Below are positions 18,710-27,317 of a stretch of DNA of 58,251 bases, piece after piece. The stretch's first letter is position 1. The number at the start of each line of letters is the position of its first letter. Made by a program: the position numbers and the translations under genes. Origin of the DNA: Streptomyces sp. I05A-00742 (lineage in GTDB: Bacteria > Actinomycetota > Actinomycetes > Streptomycetales > Streptomycetaceae); contig NZ_JABETO010000037.1 of NCBI RefSeq assembly GCF_013055795.1, forward strand, positions 1 through 58,251, read 5' to 3'. The notes below the pieces were generated by a model that was given only the letters and a program-made list of their open reading frames with translations, had not been told where the DNA came from and made no database searches.

Positions 18710-20101
18710 ATGCGTACAACGTTGTGGAGGAACCGTGCGGCGCGCGGCGCGCTGGCGGTACTGGCCTCGGGGGCTCTGGCCCTGTCGGCGACGGCCTGCG
18801 GCGGGGATGACGACGGGGGGAAGTCCGACGGCACACCGAACGCCTCCGCATCGGGTTCCTCGGACGTCATACCGAACACCGTCAAGCTCCCCAAGCTCAA
18901 CGGCCAGAAGATCAAGGTGACCGCCGTCTGGACCGGCGCCGAGCAGGCCAACTTCACCAAGGTCCTGGACGAGTTCGCCAAGCGCACCGGCGCCGAGGTG
19001 TCGTTCGTCCCCAGCGGCGACGACATGTCGGCGTTCGTCGGTTCGAAGGTGGCGGGCGGCGACCCGCCGGACGTCGCGATGCTGCAACAGCCGGGCGTGC
19101 TGCGCGAGTTCGCCCAGAAGGGCTGGATCAAGCCGCTCGCCGCCGAGGCCACGGCGGAGCTGCGGAAGAACTTCGCCAAGGGCTGGCAGGACCTCGGCTC
19201 CCACGAAGGCAAGCCGTACGGCGTCTACTTCAAGACCAGCAACAAGTCGCTGGTCTGGTACAACACCAAGGTCTTCGAAGCCGCCGGCGTCAAGGAGCCG
19301 GCCTCCTGGCCGGAGATGCTGAAGACGGCCCAGGCCATAGCCGACTACGGCGTGTCCCCGGTGTCGGTTGGCGGCGCGGACGGCTGGACGCTCACCGACT
19401 GGTTCGAGAACATCTACCTCTCCCAGGCCGGCCCGGAGAAGTACGACCAGCTGGCCGCCCACAAGATCAAGTGGACGGACCCGTCCGTCAAGGACGCGCT
19501 CACCACGCTGGCGCAGCTCTTCGGGAAGAAGGAGCTGCTGGCGGGCGGCAACGACGGCGCGCTCCAGACGCAGTTCCCCACCTCCGTCACCCAGACGTTC
19601 ACCGGCGGCGACAAGGCGAAGGCCGCCATGGTCTACGAGGGGGACTTCGCCGCCGCCAACATCACCGGCGCCAACGCCAAGATCGGTACGGATGCCAAGG
19701 TCTTCCCGTTCCCCAAGGTGGGCGACCGGGCGCCGGTGGTGACCGGCGGCGACGTGGGCGTGGCCCTCAAGGACGGGCCGGCCGCGCAGGCGCTGCTGAC
19801 CTTCCTGGCCTCGCCCGACGCCGCGAAGATCTGGGCGCAGCAGGGCGGTTTCATCTCGGCCAACAAGAACCTCGCTCCCGCCGCCTACCCCGACGACGTG
19901 CAGCGGACCATCGCCAAGGCGCTGGTGGCGGCCGGTGACGACTTCCGGTTCGACATGTCCGACCAGGCGCCCGCGGCCTTCGGCGGCAAGCCGGGCCAGG
20001 GCGAGTGGAAGGACCTCCAGGACTTCCTGCGGAACCCGAAGGACGTGGAGGGCACCCAGCAGAAGCTGGAGGCCGACGCGGCCAAGGCGTTCAAGAACTG
20101 A
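18710..20101 (+). CDS. Sugar ABC transporter substrate-binding lipoprotein
   Basis: The 463-residue protein has a lipoprotein signal peptide with lipobox LSATAC (Cys30), then a Gly/Asp/Ser linker. The mature part is a family 1 (MalE/AglE-type) solute-binding protein: VTAVWTGAEQANFTKVLDEFAKRTG at the N-lobe, a GDPPDVAMLQQPG substrate-contact region, and GKPYGVYFKTSNKSLVWYNTKVFEAAG at the hinge. It captures an oligosaccharide, possibly an alpha-glucoside, and delivers it to the permeases encoded 12 bp downstream. A GGAAAGGGA ribosome site supports the start. Substrate assignment is by resemblance only. Confidence 0.93.
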   Translation: MRTTLWRNRAARGALAVLASGALALSATACGGDDDGGKSDGTPNASASGSSDVIPNTVKLPKLNGQKIKVTAVWTGAEQANFTKVLDEFAKRTGAEVSFVPSGDDMSAFVGSKVAGGDPPDVAMLQQPGVLREFAQKGWIKPLAAEATAELRKNFAKGWQDLGSHEGKPYGVYFKTSNKSLVWYNTKVFEAAGVKEPASWPEMLKTAQAIADYGVSPVSVGGADGWTLTDWFENIYLSQAGPEKYDQLAAHKIKWTDPSVKDALTTLAQLFGKKELLAGGNDGALQTQFPTSVTQTFTGGDKAKAAMVYEGDFAAANITGANAKIGTDAKVFPFPKVGDRAPVVTGGDVGVALKDGPAAQALLTFLASPDAAKIWAQQGGFISANKNLAPAAYPDDVQRTIAKALVAAGDDFRFDMSDQAPAAFGGKPGQGEWKDLQDFLRNPKDVEGTQQKLEADAAKAFKN

Positions 20102-20113
20102 CGGGCCCGGTCC

Positions 20114-21472
20114 ATGAGCACCGTGACAACAGGGGTCCCACCGGGCCCCGGTACCGTGCCGCCGGCACGGAAAGGGCGGAAGCAGCGGAACGTCCTGGGC
20201 ACCCGCCCCTGGGTGGCCGCGCTGTTCCTGCTGCCCGCCCTGGCCCTGCTGGGCGCGCTGGTCGTCTATCCGATCGGCTGGTCCGTCCACCGCAGCTTCT
20301 TCGACTCCTCGGGCAACGGCTTCGTGGGGCTGGACAACTACCACGAGGTCTTCTCCGACGACCGGATCCGCACCGCCCTCAAGAACAACATCATCTGGGT
20401 GATCGTCGCCCCGAGCATCGCCACGGTCCTCGGCCTGATCTTCGCCGTGCTGACCGAACGGGTGCGCTGGGGCACCGCGTTCAAGCTGATCATCTTTATG
20501 CCGATGGCGATCTCCATGCTCGCGGCGGGCATCATCTTCCGCCTGGTGTACGAGCAGGACCCGGACCGCGGGGTCGCCAACGCCGTGTGGGTGGGCATCC
20601 ACGACACCTTCGCGGAATCGGCGCCGTACCCGGGCGCGCACCCCCGGCCGAACGGCGACCTGAAGGCGGCGTCCGACGGCTCCTTCACCTCCGGGGCCAC
20701 GCTGAAGGCGGGCACTCCGGCGGCGGTGCCGCTGGTGGCGGTGAAGCCGGAGGACGCGAGCGGCGCGCGGGACGCCGTAACCGCCCGGCCCGAGCCCGGG
20801 AAGGTCACGGGCACGGTCTGGCTGGACTTCGTCCGGGGCGGCGGCGGCACTGCGGGACGCGTCGACAAGGGCGAGAAGGCCCTGTCGGGCGTCACGGTCG
20901 AGGCCGTGCGCGACGGCCGGACGGTGGCGTCCGCGACGACCGCCGCCGACGGGACGTTCGCCCTCCCCGAGGCGGCCGACGGCGCCCGACTACGGCTCCC
21001 CGAGGGGAACTTCGCCGAGCGCTACCGCGGCGTCGAATGGCTCGGCCCGACGCTGGTCACCCCGTCCATCATCGGCGCGTACATCTGGATGTGGGCCGGG
21101 TTCGCGATGGTGCTCATCGCGGCGGGCCTGGCGAGCGTCCCCCGCGAACTGCTGGAGGCCGCCCGGGTGGACGGCGCGAACGAATGGCAGGTCTTCCGCC
21201 GGGTCACCGTGCCGCTGCTGGCACCCGTGCTCGGCGTCGTCGTCATCACCCTGATGATCAACGTGCTGAAGATCTTCGACCTCGTCTACATCATCGCGCC
21301 GGGCTCCAGCCTCCCGGACGCCAACGTGCTGGCGCTCCAGCTCTACCAGTCCTCCTTCGGCACGGCGGTCAACCAGGGGCTGGGCAGCGCCATCGCCGTA
21401 CTTCTGCTGTTGCTGGTCCTGCCGGTGGTGATCGTGAACATCCGGCGCATGCGTAAGGAGCGGCGGCGATGA
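20114..21472 (+). CDS. Sugar ABC transporter permease with inserted extracytoplasmic beta-sandwich-like domain
   Basis: At 452 residues this is about 150 longer than a normal MalF/UgpA-type permease. TM helices are near 36-58 (AALFLLPALALLGALVVYPIG), 95-115 and 125-147. The expected short loop then becomes an insertion at about 155-305. Its second half (233-302: GTVWLDF, ALSGVTVEAVRDGRTVASATTAADGTFALP) has the pattern of a CnaB/carboxypeptidase-regulatory-like domain. The transmembrane part resumes with three helices and the EAA loop for the ATPase (ELLEAARVDGANEWQVFRRVTVPLL). It pairs with the next gene, which overlaps it by 4 bp (ATGA). The insertion is in frame and not a fusion artefact, since both flanks are canonical. 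Confidence 0.92.
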   Translation: MSTVTTGVPPGPGTVPPARKGRKQRNVLGTRPWVAALFLLPALALLGALVVYPIGWSVHRSFFDSSGNGFVGLDNYHEVFSDDRIRTALKNNIIWVIVAPSIATVLGLIFAVLTERVRWGTAFKLIIFMPMAISMLAAGIIFRLVYEQDPDRGVANAVWVGIHDTFAESAPYPGAHPRPNGDLKAASDGSFTSGATLKAGTPAAVPLVAVKPEDASGARDAVTARPEPGKVTGTVWLDFVRGGGGTAGRVDKGEKALSGVTVEAVRDGRTVASATTAADGTFALPEAADGARLRLPEGNFAERYRGVEWLGPTLVTPSIIGAYIWMWAGFAMVLIAAGLASVPRELLEAARVDGANEWQVFRRVTVPLLAPVLGVVVITLMINVLKIFDLVYIIAPGSSLPDANVLALQLYQSSFGTAVNQGLGSAIAVLLLLLVLPVVIVNIRRMRKERRR

Positions 21473-22374
21473 CCACTGCGGACACTCTCACCGGCACACC
21501 CGCCCCCGCCCCCGTGCGGGCCCGGCAGCCGTGGCCGGCGCGCCTGACCTCCCGCCTCGGCGGGGGGATCATGCGGTTCTTCCTCGTCGCGGTCGGGCTG
21601 TTCTGGCTGATGCCGACGGTCGGACTGCTGCTCTCCTCGCTGCGGGACCGGTCGGACATCGCGGCCTCCGGCTGGTGGAAGGTCTTCAGCCACCCGGGGC
21701 AGCTGACGATGTCGAGCTACGACACGCTGTTCCACAACGAGAAGGTGATGCACTCGCTGCTCACCACCACCTTCATCACCGTGCCCGCGACGGCGCTGGT
21801 GATCCTCGTCGGGGCGTTCGCGGGCTACGCCTTCGCCTGGCTCGAATTCCCGGGCCGGGACTGGTGGTTCATGGGCGTCGTGGCTCTTCTCGTGGTGCCC
21901 GTGCAGGTCGCCCTCATTCCGGTGGCGAAGCTGTTCAACACCCTCGGCATCTTCGAGTCGACCGTGGGCGTGGTGCTCTTCCACACGGCGTTCGGGCTGC
22001 CCTTCGCCGTCTTCCTGCTGCGCAACTTCTTCGCCGAGATCCCCCGCGAACTCCTGGAGGCGGCCCGGCTGGACGGCGCGGGCGAATTCCGGCTGTTCTT
22101 CCGGGTGGTGCTGCCGCTGGGCGGACCGGCGATCGCCTCCCTGGGGATCTTCCAGTTCCTCTGGGTGTGGAACGACATGCTGGTCGGGCTGATCTTCGCG
22201 GACAGCGGCAACCCCCCGATCACCGTCGCCCTCCAGCAGCAGGTCCGCCAGTTCGGCGACAACGTGGACATCCTCGCGTCGGGCGCCTTCGTCTCCATGA
22301 TCATCCCGCTGGCGGTGTTCTTCGCCTTCCAACGGCAGTTCGTCAGCGGCGTGATGGCGGGGGCGGTGAAGTAG
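21469..22374 (+). CDS. Sugar ABC transporter permease (MalG type)
   Basis: The 301-residue protein has six predicted TM helices, beginning IMRFFLVAVGLFWLMPTVGLLLSS. The EAA loop reads ELLEAARLDGAGEFRLFFRVVLPL. It starts within the stop of the preceding permease (ATGA overlap), indicating translational coupling. No ATP-binding gene follows; in Streptomyces, CUT1 importers commonly use the shared ATPase MsiK encoded elsewhere, so that is the likely energy source. The 3' end overlaps the convergent GT39 gene by 32 bp. Confidence 0.95.
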   Translation: MTTADTLTGTPAPAPVRARQPWPARLTSRLGGGIMRFFLVAVGLFWLMPTVGLLLSSLRDRSDIAASGWWKVFSHPGQLTMSSYDTLFHNEKVMHSLLTTTFITVPATALVILVGAFAGYAFAWLEFPGRDWWFMGVVALLVVPVQVALIPVAKLFNTLGIFESTVGVVLFHTAFGLPFAVFLLRNFFAEIPRELLEAARLDGAGEFRLFFRVVLPLGGPAIASLGIFQFLWVWNDMLVGLIFADSGNPPITVALQQQVRQFGDNVDILASGAFVSMIIPLAVFFAFQRQFVSGVMAGAVK

Positions 22375-24145
22375 GCGACGGAGTAACCGACAGCAGAGGC
22401 GACGAGGCGGCGGACGGATGCCGGGGATCCTTCCCCCGGGGTACGGCCGCCGTCGAAGTCCCACCCACGACGGCCGGGCCGCCGGCGGACGGACGCTCGG
22501 CGGCCCGTCCCCCGGCAGCGCGCCCCGGCGGCCGGCAGGAGTACCGCGAGACGGCGCCCCCGCGTACGAACACCGCCGACTCCTCGCGGCACAGCTCCCG
22601 GAGCACCCGTATCTTGGCGTACTCGGCACGTTGGCCCCGGAGCCAGCGGCTGCCGACGGTGGTGTCCCCCACCACCCAGACCCGCCCGCCGTCCGGGAGC
22701 CCGGCCAGCCGACGGCGCAGCTCCGCCTCCCCGGCCTCCACGCCGTAGAGCGTGCCGGAGGCGGCAGGGCTGCGCTTCAGGGTGAGGTCGCGGAGTCCGG
22801 TGAAGGGGCGCGGGTAGAAAAGGGCTATCCGCCGTTCGTGGAGCGGGAGGAACAGCACGGCGTCGCCCGGCCGCGCCTGCCGGCCCAGCGCCGCGGCCAC
22901 CCGGGCCGGCTCGTCCCCCCGGCCGGCGGGCAGCCGCTCGCGCTGCTGCTGGGGGAGCTGCCACAGGAACCCCGCCGCCACCGCCAAGGCCCCGGCCGCC
23001 GCCACGGCCCGCCGTCCGGGCAGGAACCTCAGCACCCGCTCCAGCCCGGCGGCGGCCAGCAGCGGGACGCCCGCCAGGCTGAACAGCAGGTAGCGGTCGA
23101 GGAACAGGGGCCGGCTCTGGGACGCGGCGTACAGGAGGACGGGCGGGACCAGCGCCAGCGGCAGCGCCACCGCGTTCAGCGGGAGCCGTCGCACCTCCGG
23201 TGGACCGGTCCGCGGCAGGGGGGCCGCGAGGGCGAACGCGGCCAGCGTCAGGGTCACGCCGGCGACGAGGTCGCCGGAGCCCGCGAAGGTGAGCACCAGC
23301 CCCTTCGCCTCCGCGTACCCCGGCGTCCGGATCCACGAGACCTGCTCGCTCTGCCCCCGGGAGAGGACCACCAGCGGGGCCAGTGCAGCACAGGCGGCGA
23401 GGGCCGCGCCCGCCCAGCCGCGCCAGGTCCGCCACGGCACCCGGGCGGCGAGCAGCGTCAGGCCGTGCGCCGCGAGCAGCAGGATCGCGAACTCGTGCAA
23501 CAGGGCGGTGACCGCGACGGTGGCGCCGTAACCGGCCCACCGGGCCGCGGAGCCCCGCTCGACGGCCCTGACGAGCAGCCAGGTCGCCAGCGCCGCGCCC
23601 GCCGCGACCAGGGCGTACGACCGCGCCTCCTGGGCGTGGTGGCTCACGAACGGAGTGGCCGCGTACAGCAGCCCGGCCCACAGCCCGACCCGGGGCCGGG
23701 CCAGGCGGCACCCGAGCGCGGCGACGAGACCGGCCGTGACGGCCGCCGCCACGACGGAGGGCAGCCGCAGGGTCACCTCGTCGTCGTGCACGGCGACGAC
23801 GGCGTGCATCAGCACGTAGTACAGGCCGTGCACCGCGTCGACGGTGCCGAGCATGTGGACGATCTCGGGCAGCGACCGGCGGGCCACCTGGAGGGTGGCG
23901 CCCTCGTCGCGCCACACCGTCCCTCGGTCCAGCCCCCACAGACCGATGACCAGCATCAGCCCGGCCGACAGCAGGACGGCGGCGCGCGCCGCCGCACCGG
24001 AGCGGCCCCCGCGATCAGTCCGCCCGTCCGCGCCTCTCGCGCCCTCACCGTCGGCGCCGTCTCCGGTCGCCCGGCCCGCCGTGGTCCCGTCGAGGGTCCC
24101 GGCGCCCCGCCCCGTCAGTACCGCCCGCAGAGGAGTCCGCCCCAC
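22343..24145 (-). CDS. GT39-type membrane glycosyltransferase
   Basis: The 600-residue protein starts at GTG 24145 with an excellent ribosome site (GGAGGGGG, 5 bp spacing). The first 50 residues are a charged, Gly/Arg-rich cytoplasmic tail. TM1 (AAVLLSAGLMLVIGLWGL) is followed by the acidic first-loop motif WRDEGATLQVARR typical of GT-C enzymes, which use a polyprenyl-phosphate sugar donor outside the membrane. About ten further hydrophobic helices follow (for example GLWAGLLYAATPFV, ALPLALVPPVLLYAA). HHAQEARSYAL is a family-like segment. The C-terminal 50 residues are Ser/Pro-rich and overlap the convergent permease gene by 32 bp. A role in glycosylating surface polymers or proteins fits the neighbouring glycan genes. 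The sugar is unknown. Confidence 0.88.
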   Translation of the reverse strand: MGRTPLRAVLTGRGAGTLDGTTAGRATGDGADGEGARGADGRTDRGGRSGAAARAAVLLSAGLMLVIGLWGLDRGTVWRDEGATLQVARRSLPEIVHMLGTVDAVHGLYYVLMHAVVAVHDDEVTLRLPSVVAAAVTAGLVAALGCRLARPRVGLWAGLLYAATPFVSHHAQEARSYALVAAGAALATWLLVRAVERGSAARWAGYGATVAVTALLHEFAILLLAAHGLTLLAARVPWRTWRGWAGAALAACAALAPLVVLSRGQSEQVSWIRTPGYAEAKGLVLTFAGSGDLVAGVTLTLAAFALAAPLPRTGPPEVRRLPLNAVALPLALVPPVLLYAASQSRPLFLDRYLLFSLAGVPLLAAAGLERVLRFLPGRRAVAAAGALAVAAGFLWQLPQQQRERLPAGRGDEPARVAAALGRQARPGDAVLFLPLHERRIALFYPRPFTGLRDLTLKRSPAASGTLYGVEAGEAELRRRLAGLPDGGRVWVVGDTTVGSRWLRGQRAEYAKIRVLRELCREESAVFVRGGAVSRYSCRPPGRAAGGRAAERPSAGGPAVVGGTSTAAVPRGKDPRHPSAASSPLLSVTPSPTSPPPPSRR

Positions 24146-24243
24146 TGTTGCCCCCTCCTATAAGTCCAGGCCCGGCCATCCGGCCCCTGCCCCGGCACAC
24201 CCGGGCCCAGAATCACCACATTTGTTCTGCTCAGCGGATAAAA

Positions 24244-25911
24244 ATGTCTTTCGTGACAGTGAACGAGAGCGGAACCCCTGCCCGGCCGCACGTTCCCGAC
24301 ACCCTGCCCACCGGCCTCGTCAGCGTGGTCGTCATCGGCTTCGACGACGCCGCGCACATCGCCGCCGCCGTGTGCTCGGCCCTCGCCCAGGGCACCGTCG
24401 TCGCCGAGGTCATCGCCGTCGACGACGCCTCCACGGACGGCACCGGCGCCGTCCTCGACCGGCTGGCCGCCCGCCATCCACGGCTGCGCGTCATCCACCG
24501 CACCGTCAACAGCGGCGGCTGCGGCACCCCGCGCAACGACGGCGTACGGGCCGCCGGGGCCCCGTACGTGATGTTCCTCGACAGCGACGACGTCCTCCCC
24601 CAGGGCGCGGTCGCCGCGCTCCTGGCCGCCGCCCTGCGCCACGACGCACCTGTCGCCGCCGGTCTGTGCGTCCGCCGCGAACTCCCCCAGCGGCTCGACA
24701 CCCGCTGGCAGCCAGGCCTCTACCGCACCGCCGCGCTCCACGACTCCCCCGAGCTCCATCCCGCGCTCCTCCACGACACCCTCTGCGTCAACAAGCTCTA
24801 CGACCGCCGCTTCCTCACCGAGTACGGCATCGCGTTCCCCGAAGGTCCCTATCCCTACGAGGACTTCGTCTTCAGCGCCCGCCTCCTCGCCGCCGGTCCG
24901 CGCATCGCGACCGTCCCCGACACCGTCTACGTCTGGCACGTACGGCGCGGCGCCCGCCGGCCGTCGATCTCGCTCGACCGGGACCGGATCGGCAACTGGC
25001 AGTCCAGGCTCCGCGCCCACCGCAGGGGGGTGGAGATCTACCGGGCCGCCGGCCGCGAACCGCTGGCGCGGGCGGCCCGCGTGAAGTTCCTCGACCACGA
25101 TCTGCGCATGTACATCCGGGAGTTGCCCGCCCGCAGCGACGGCTACCGGCACGCCTGGTGGCGCGCGACCCGCGACTGCCTGGCCGGCTACGCCGAGGCC
25201 GAACTGGCCGCCGCGCGCGCCCCCGCCCGCTGGATCGCCCGGGTCGTGCTGGCCGCGGCCGCCCCGCGCGACCTGGACCGCCTCGCCCAGCTCGCCGCCC
25301 GCCCGGCCCGGCTGCTGCCGCCCTACGCCCATGGCCCGGTCGGGCCCGTCTGGGCGGACGACCTGCCCGCCGTCGCCCTCGACGGCCTCGTCGGCCCCGG
25401 CGCCGCACCGGCCCGCCGACTGCCGGTGACCGTCGACGCGACCCTCCGCCTGCTCACCGGCCCTCCCCGGGCGGAACTCCACCTCCGCGCCCACGAGCTC
25501 TACGGACGGCTCGCCGCGGCCCGGCCGCACACCGTGGACGTCGAACTGCGCCCGCGCGACGGCGGCCCGACGCTGGAGTTCAGCGCTCGCCTGACCGCCG
25601 AGGGCCCGTCCTGGACCGCCCGGCCGCGGATCGACCTGGGCCTCCTGGCCACCCCCGGGAGCGGCCGCGGTCCGTGCACCTGGGACCTGCGCGTACGGCT
25701 GCGCTGCACGCACGGCGGAGCCATCCGCACCGCCGTCCGCGCCACCGGCGGCGGCCTGCGGCGCCGAGCCCTGCCGAGCGCGCGCCACGGGGTCCTGCTG
25801 GTACGCCCGTACGCGTCGGCGAGCGGATCCCTCGCCCTGCGGATCGCCACCGGGGTGCGGAGCGCACTGCTCATCGCCGCCCGAAGGCTCCGGCGGAACC
25901 AGCGGAACTAG
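24244..25911 (+). CDS. GT2 family glycosyltransferase
   Basis: I place the start at ATG 24244 (MSFVTVNESG), giving 555 residues; the frame is open 32 codons further up but no ribosome site favours that. The N-terminal 230 residues are a GT-A domain: VSVVVIGFDDAAHIAAAV, VIAVDDASTDGTG, NSGGCGTPRNDGVRAA, the metal-binding FLDSDD and the acceptor region YEDFVFSARLL. The remaining 300 residues are Ala/Arg-rich, with late beta-like stretches (VDATLRLLTGPPRAELHLRAHEL). The GT-A part is clearly paralogous to the N-terminal part of the gene at 27314-30106 (shared NSGGCGTPRN and FLDSDD), but the CDP-glycerol transferase domain is missing. It is divergent from the GT39 gene, 98 bp apart. Likely a wall-polymer glycosyltransferase. 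Confidence 0.88.
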   Translation: MSFVTVNESGTPARPHVPDTLPTGLVSVVVIGFDDAAHIAAAVCSALAQGTVVAEVIAVDDASTDGTGAVLDRLAARHPRLRVIHRTVNSGGCGTPRNDGVRAAGAPYVMFLDSDDVLPQGAVAALLAAALRHDAPVAAGLCVRRELPQRLDTRWQPGLYRTAALHDSPELHPALLHDTLCVNKLYDRRFLTEYGIAFPEGPYPYEDFVFSARLLAAGPRIATVPDTVYVWHVRRGARRPSISLDRDRIGNWQSRLRAHRRGVEIYRAAGREPLARAARVKFLDHDLRMYIRELPARSDGYRHAWWRATRDCLAGYAEAELAAARAPARWIARVVLAAAAPRDLDRLAQLAARPARLLPPYAHGPVGPVWADDLPAVALDGLVGPGAAPARRLPVTVDATLRLLTGPPRAELHLRAHELYGRLAAARPHTVDVELRPRDGGPTLEFSARLTAEGPSWTARPRIDLGLLATPGSGRGPCTWDLRVRLRCTHGGAIRTAVRATGGGLRRRALPSARHGVLLVRPYASASGSLALRIATGVRSALLIAARRLRRNQRN

Positions 25912-26141
25912 AGGCCGCCCCAGCGATCCCCGGATCGACACCGGCCCGCTGAGCCTCAGCACTCCCCGCACCCGCACCAGCACCAGCCGCACCGGCCCAC
26001 GACACGCCCGCACCCGCCGCCCCGCCATTCGCACCCGGAGCACCCGAAGCACTCGCCGTGCCCGAAGTACCCGCCCCACCCACCGGCTCCGATCACCTCC
26101 CACCCCCACGCCCCGCATCAACCGCCCACCCCACCCCCACC

Positions 26142-27317
26142 TCACCGGTCCACCTCCTCGAACAGCTCCTCCCACCGGTCCAGCACCCCCGGCAGCGCCA
26201 ACGGCGCCACGTGCTCCCGCGCGGCCCGCCCGTACCGCTCCCGCAGCACCGCGTCCCGCATCAGCTCCTCCAGCGCGGCCGCGAGGGCGTCCTCGTCCCC
26301 CGGCGGCACGAGCAGCCCTGTCCGCCCGTGGTCGACCAACTCCCGTACCCCGCCCGACAGATCGAGACTCACGCACGGCACCCCACAGGCGGACGCCTCC
26401 GCCAGAGCCATGGGCCGCCCCTCGCACTCGCTGGTGAGCGCCACCACGGACAGCTCCCGGTAGGCGGCGGCCATGTCCCGCACGGTGCCCCGGAAGCGGA
26501 CCCGGTCCCCGATCCCGTGCCGCACGGCCCGTTCGCGCAGCGCGGTCTCCTCCGGGCCGTCGCCGAAGAAGTGCAGCTCCCAGGCCGGCTGTCCGGCGCA
26601 GGCCGTGGCGAACGCGTCGACGAGCCGGTCGAGCCGCTTGACGGGCTCCAGCCGGCCGACCGCGCCGACGCACCGGGTGTCCAGCGGCGCGGGCGGTCCG
26701 GGCGTGAAGGGCAGCGGGTTCGGCACCACCACCGCGTTGGGCAACCGCCGGCGGCGGAACTCCTCGGCGTCCGGCTCGCTGAGGAAGACCGCCTTCTCCA
26801 GCGCCGGGTAGTGCCGCAGGATCAGCCGGAGGTTGGCGGACGCGGCGGCCTGCGCGAACGACTCGTGGTACTGGCCGATGTCCTTCAGATGCGGCCGGTC
26901 CACGGTCCGCAGCCAGTCCACCGCCCACGGCGAGCCGACGATGACGTAACCGTGCCGCACCGCGGCGAACCGCCGGGCGAGCCGCTCGCGGGCCCGTTCC
27001 CCGTCCCGCCGCGCGGCCCGCACGGCCCGCAGCCGGGCCGGGCGCAGCCGCTCCGCCGGAGTCGCGGCGGCCGGGGCGGGCGCCGCGGGCGCGCGGTGGA
27101 GCGTGGCCTGCCGGTACGCCGGACGGGCGTGGTACGTGTGCGGCTCGGGGCTCGGCCGGATACCGATCAGCTCCACCCGGTGCCCACGTTCCGCGAACCC
27201 CTGGGCGAGGGTGTGCAGGACCCGCTGGGAGCCGCCCATCGAGTCCACGTCGACGCCGACGAGGAAGAGGTTGCGCCGGGCGCCGGAGGAGCGCCGGGTC
27301 CCGGGGGGCCGGTTCAT
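26142..27317 (-). CDS. GT4 family glycosyltransferase
   Basis: The 391-residue GT-B enzyme starts at ATG 27317. The N-lobe opens with LFLVGVDVDSMGGSQRVLHTLAQGFAERGH (the GG acceptor loop). The C-lobe shows AVGRLEPVKRLDRLVDAF, LHFFGDGPEE, RGTVRDMAAAYRELSVVALTSECEGRPMALAEASACG with the EX7E nucleotide-sugar motif, and GLLVPPGDEDALA. It is the last gene of the six-gene glycan operon; its ATG overlaps the stop of the upstream bifunctional gene (ATGA). The upstream frame contains unrelated Arg/Gly-rich translation, so the shorter start is preferred. It probably adds a sugar to the teichoic-type polymer made by the upstream enzyme (inference). Confidence 0.92.
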   Translation of the reverse strand: MNRPPGTRRSSGARRNLFLVGVDVDSMGGSQRVLHTLAQGFAERGHRVELIGIRPSPEPHTYHARPAYRQATLHRAPAAPAPAAATPAERLRPARLRAVRAARRDGERARERLARRFAAVRHGYVIVGSPWAVDWLRTVDRPHLKDIGQYHESFAQAAASANLRLILRHYPALEKAVFLSEPDAEEFRRRRLPNAVVVPNPLPFTPGPPAPLDTRCVGAVGRLEPVKRLDRLVDAFATACAGQPAWELHFFGDGPEETALRERAVRHGIGDRVRFRGTVRDMAAAYRELSVVALTSECEGRPMALAEASACGVPCVSLDLSGGVRELVDHGRTGLLVPPGDEDALAAALEELMRDAVLRERYGRAAREHVAPLALPGVLDRWEELFEEVDR

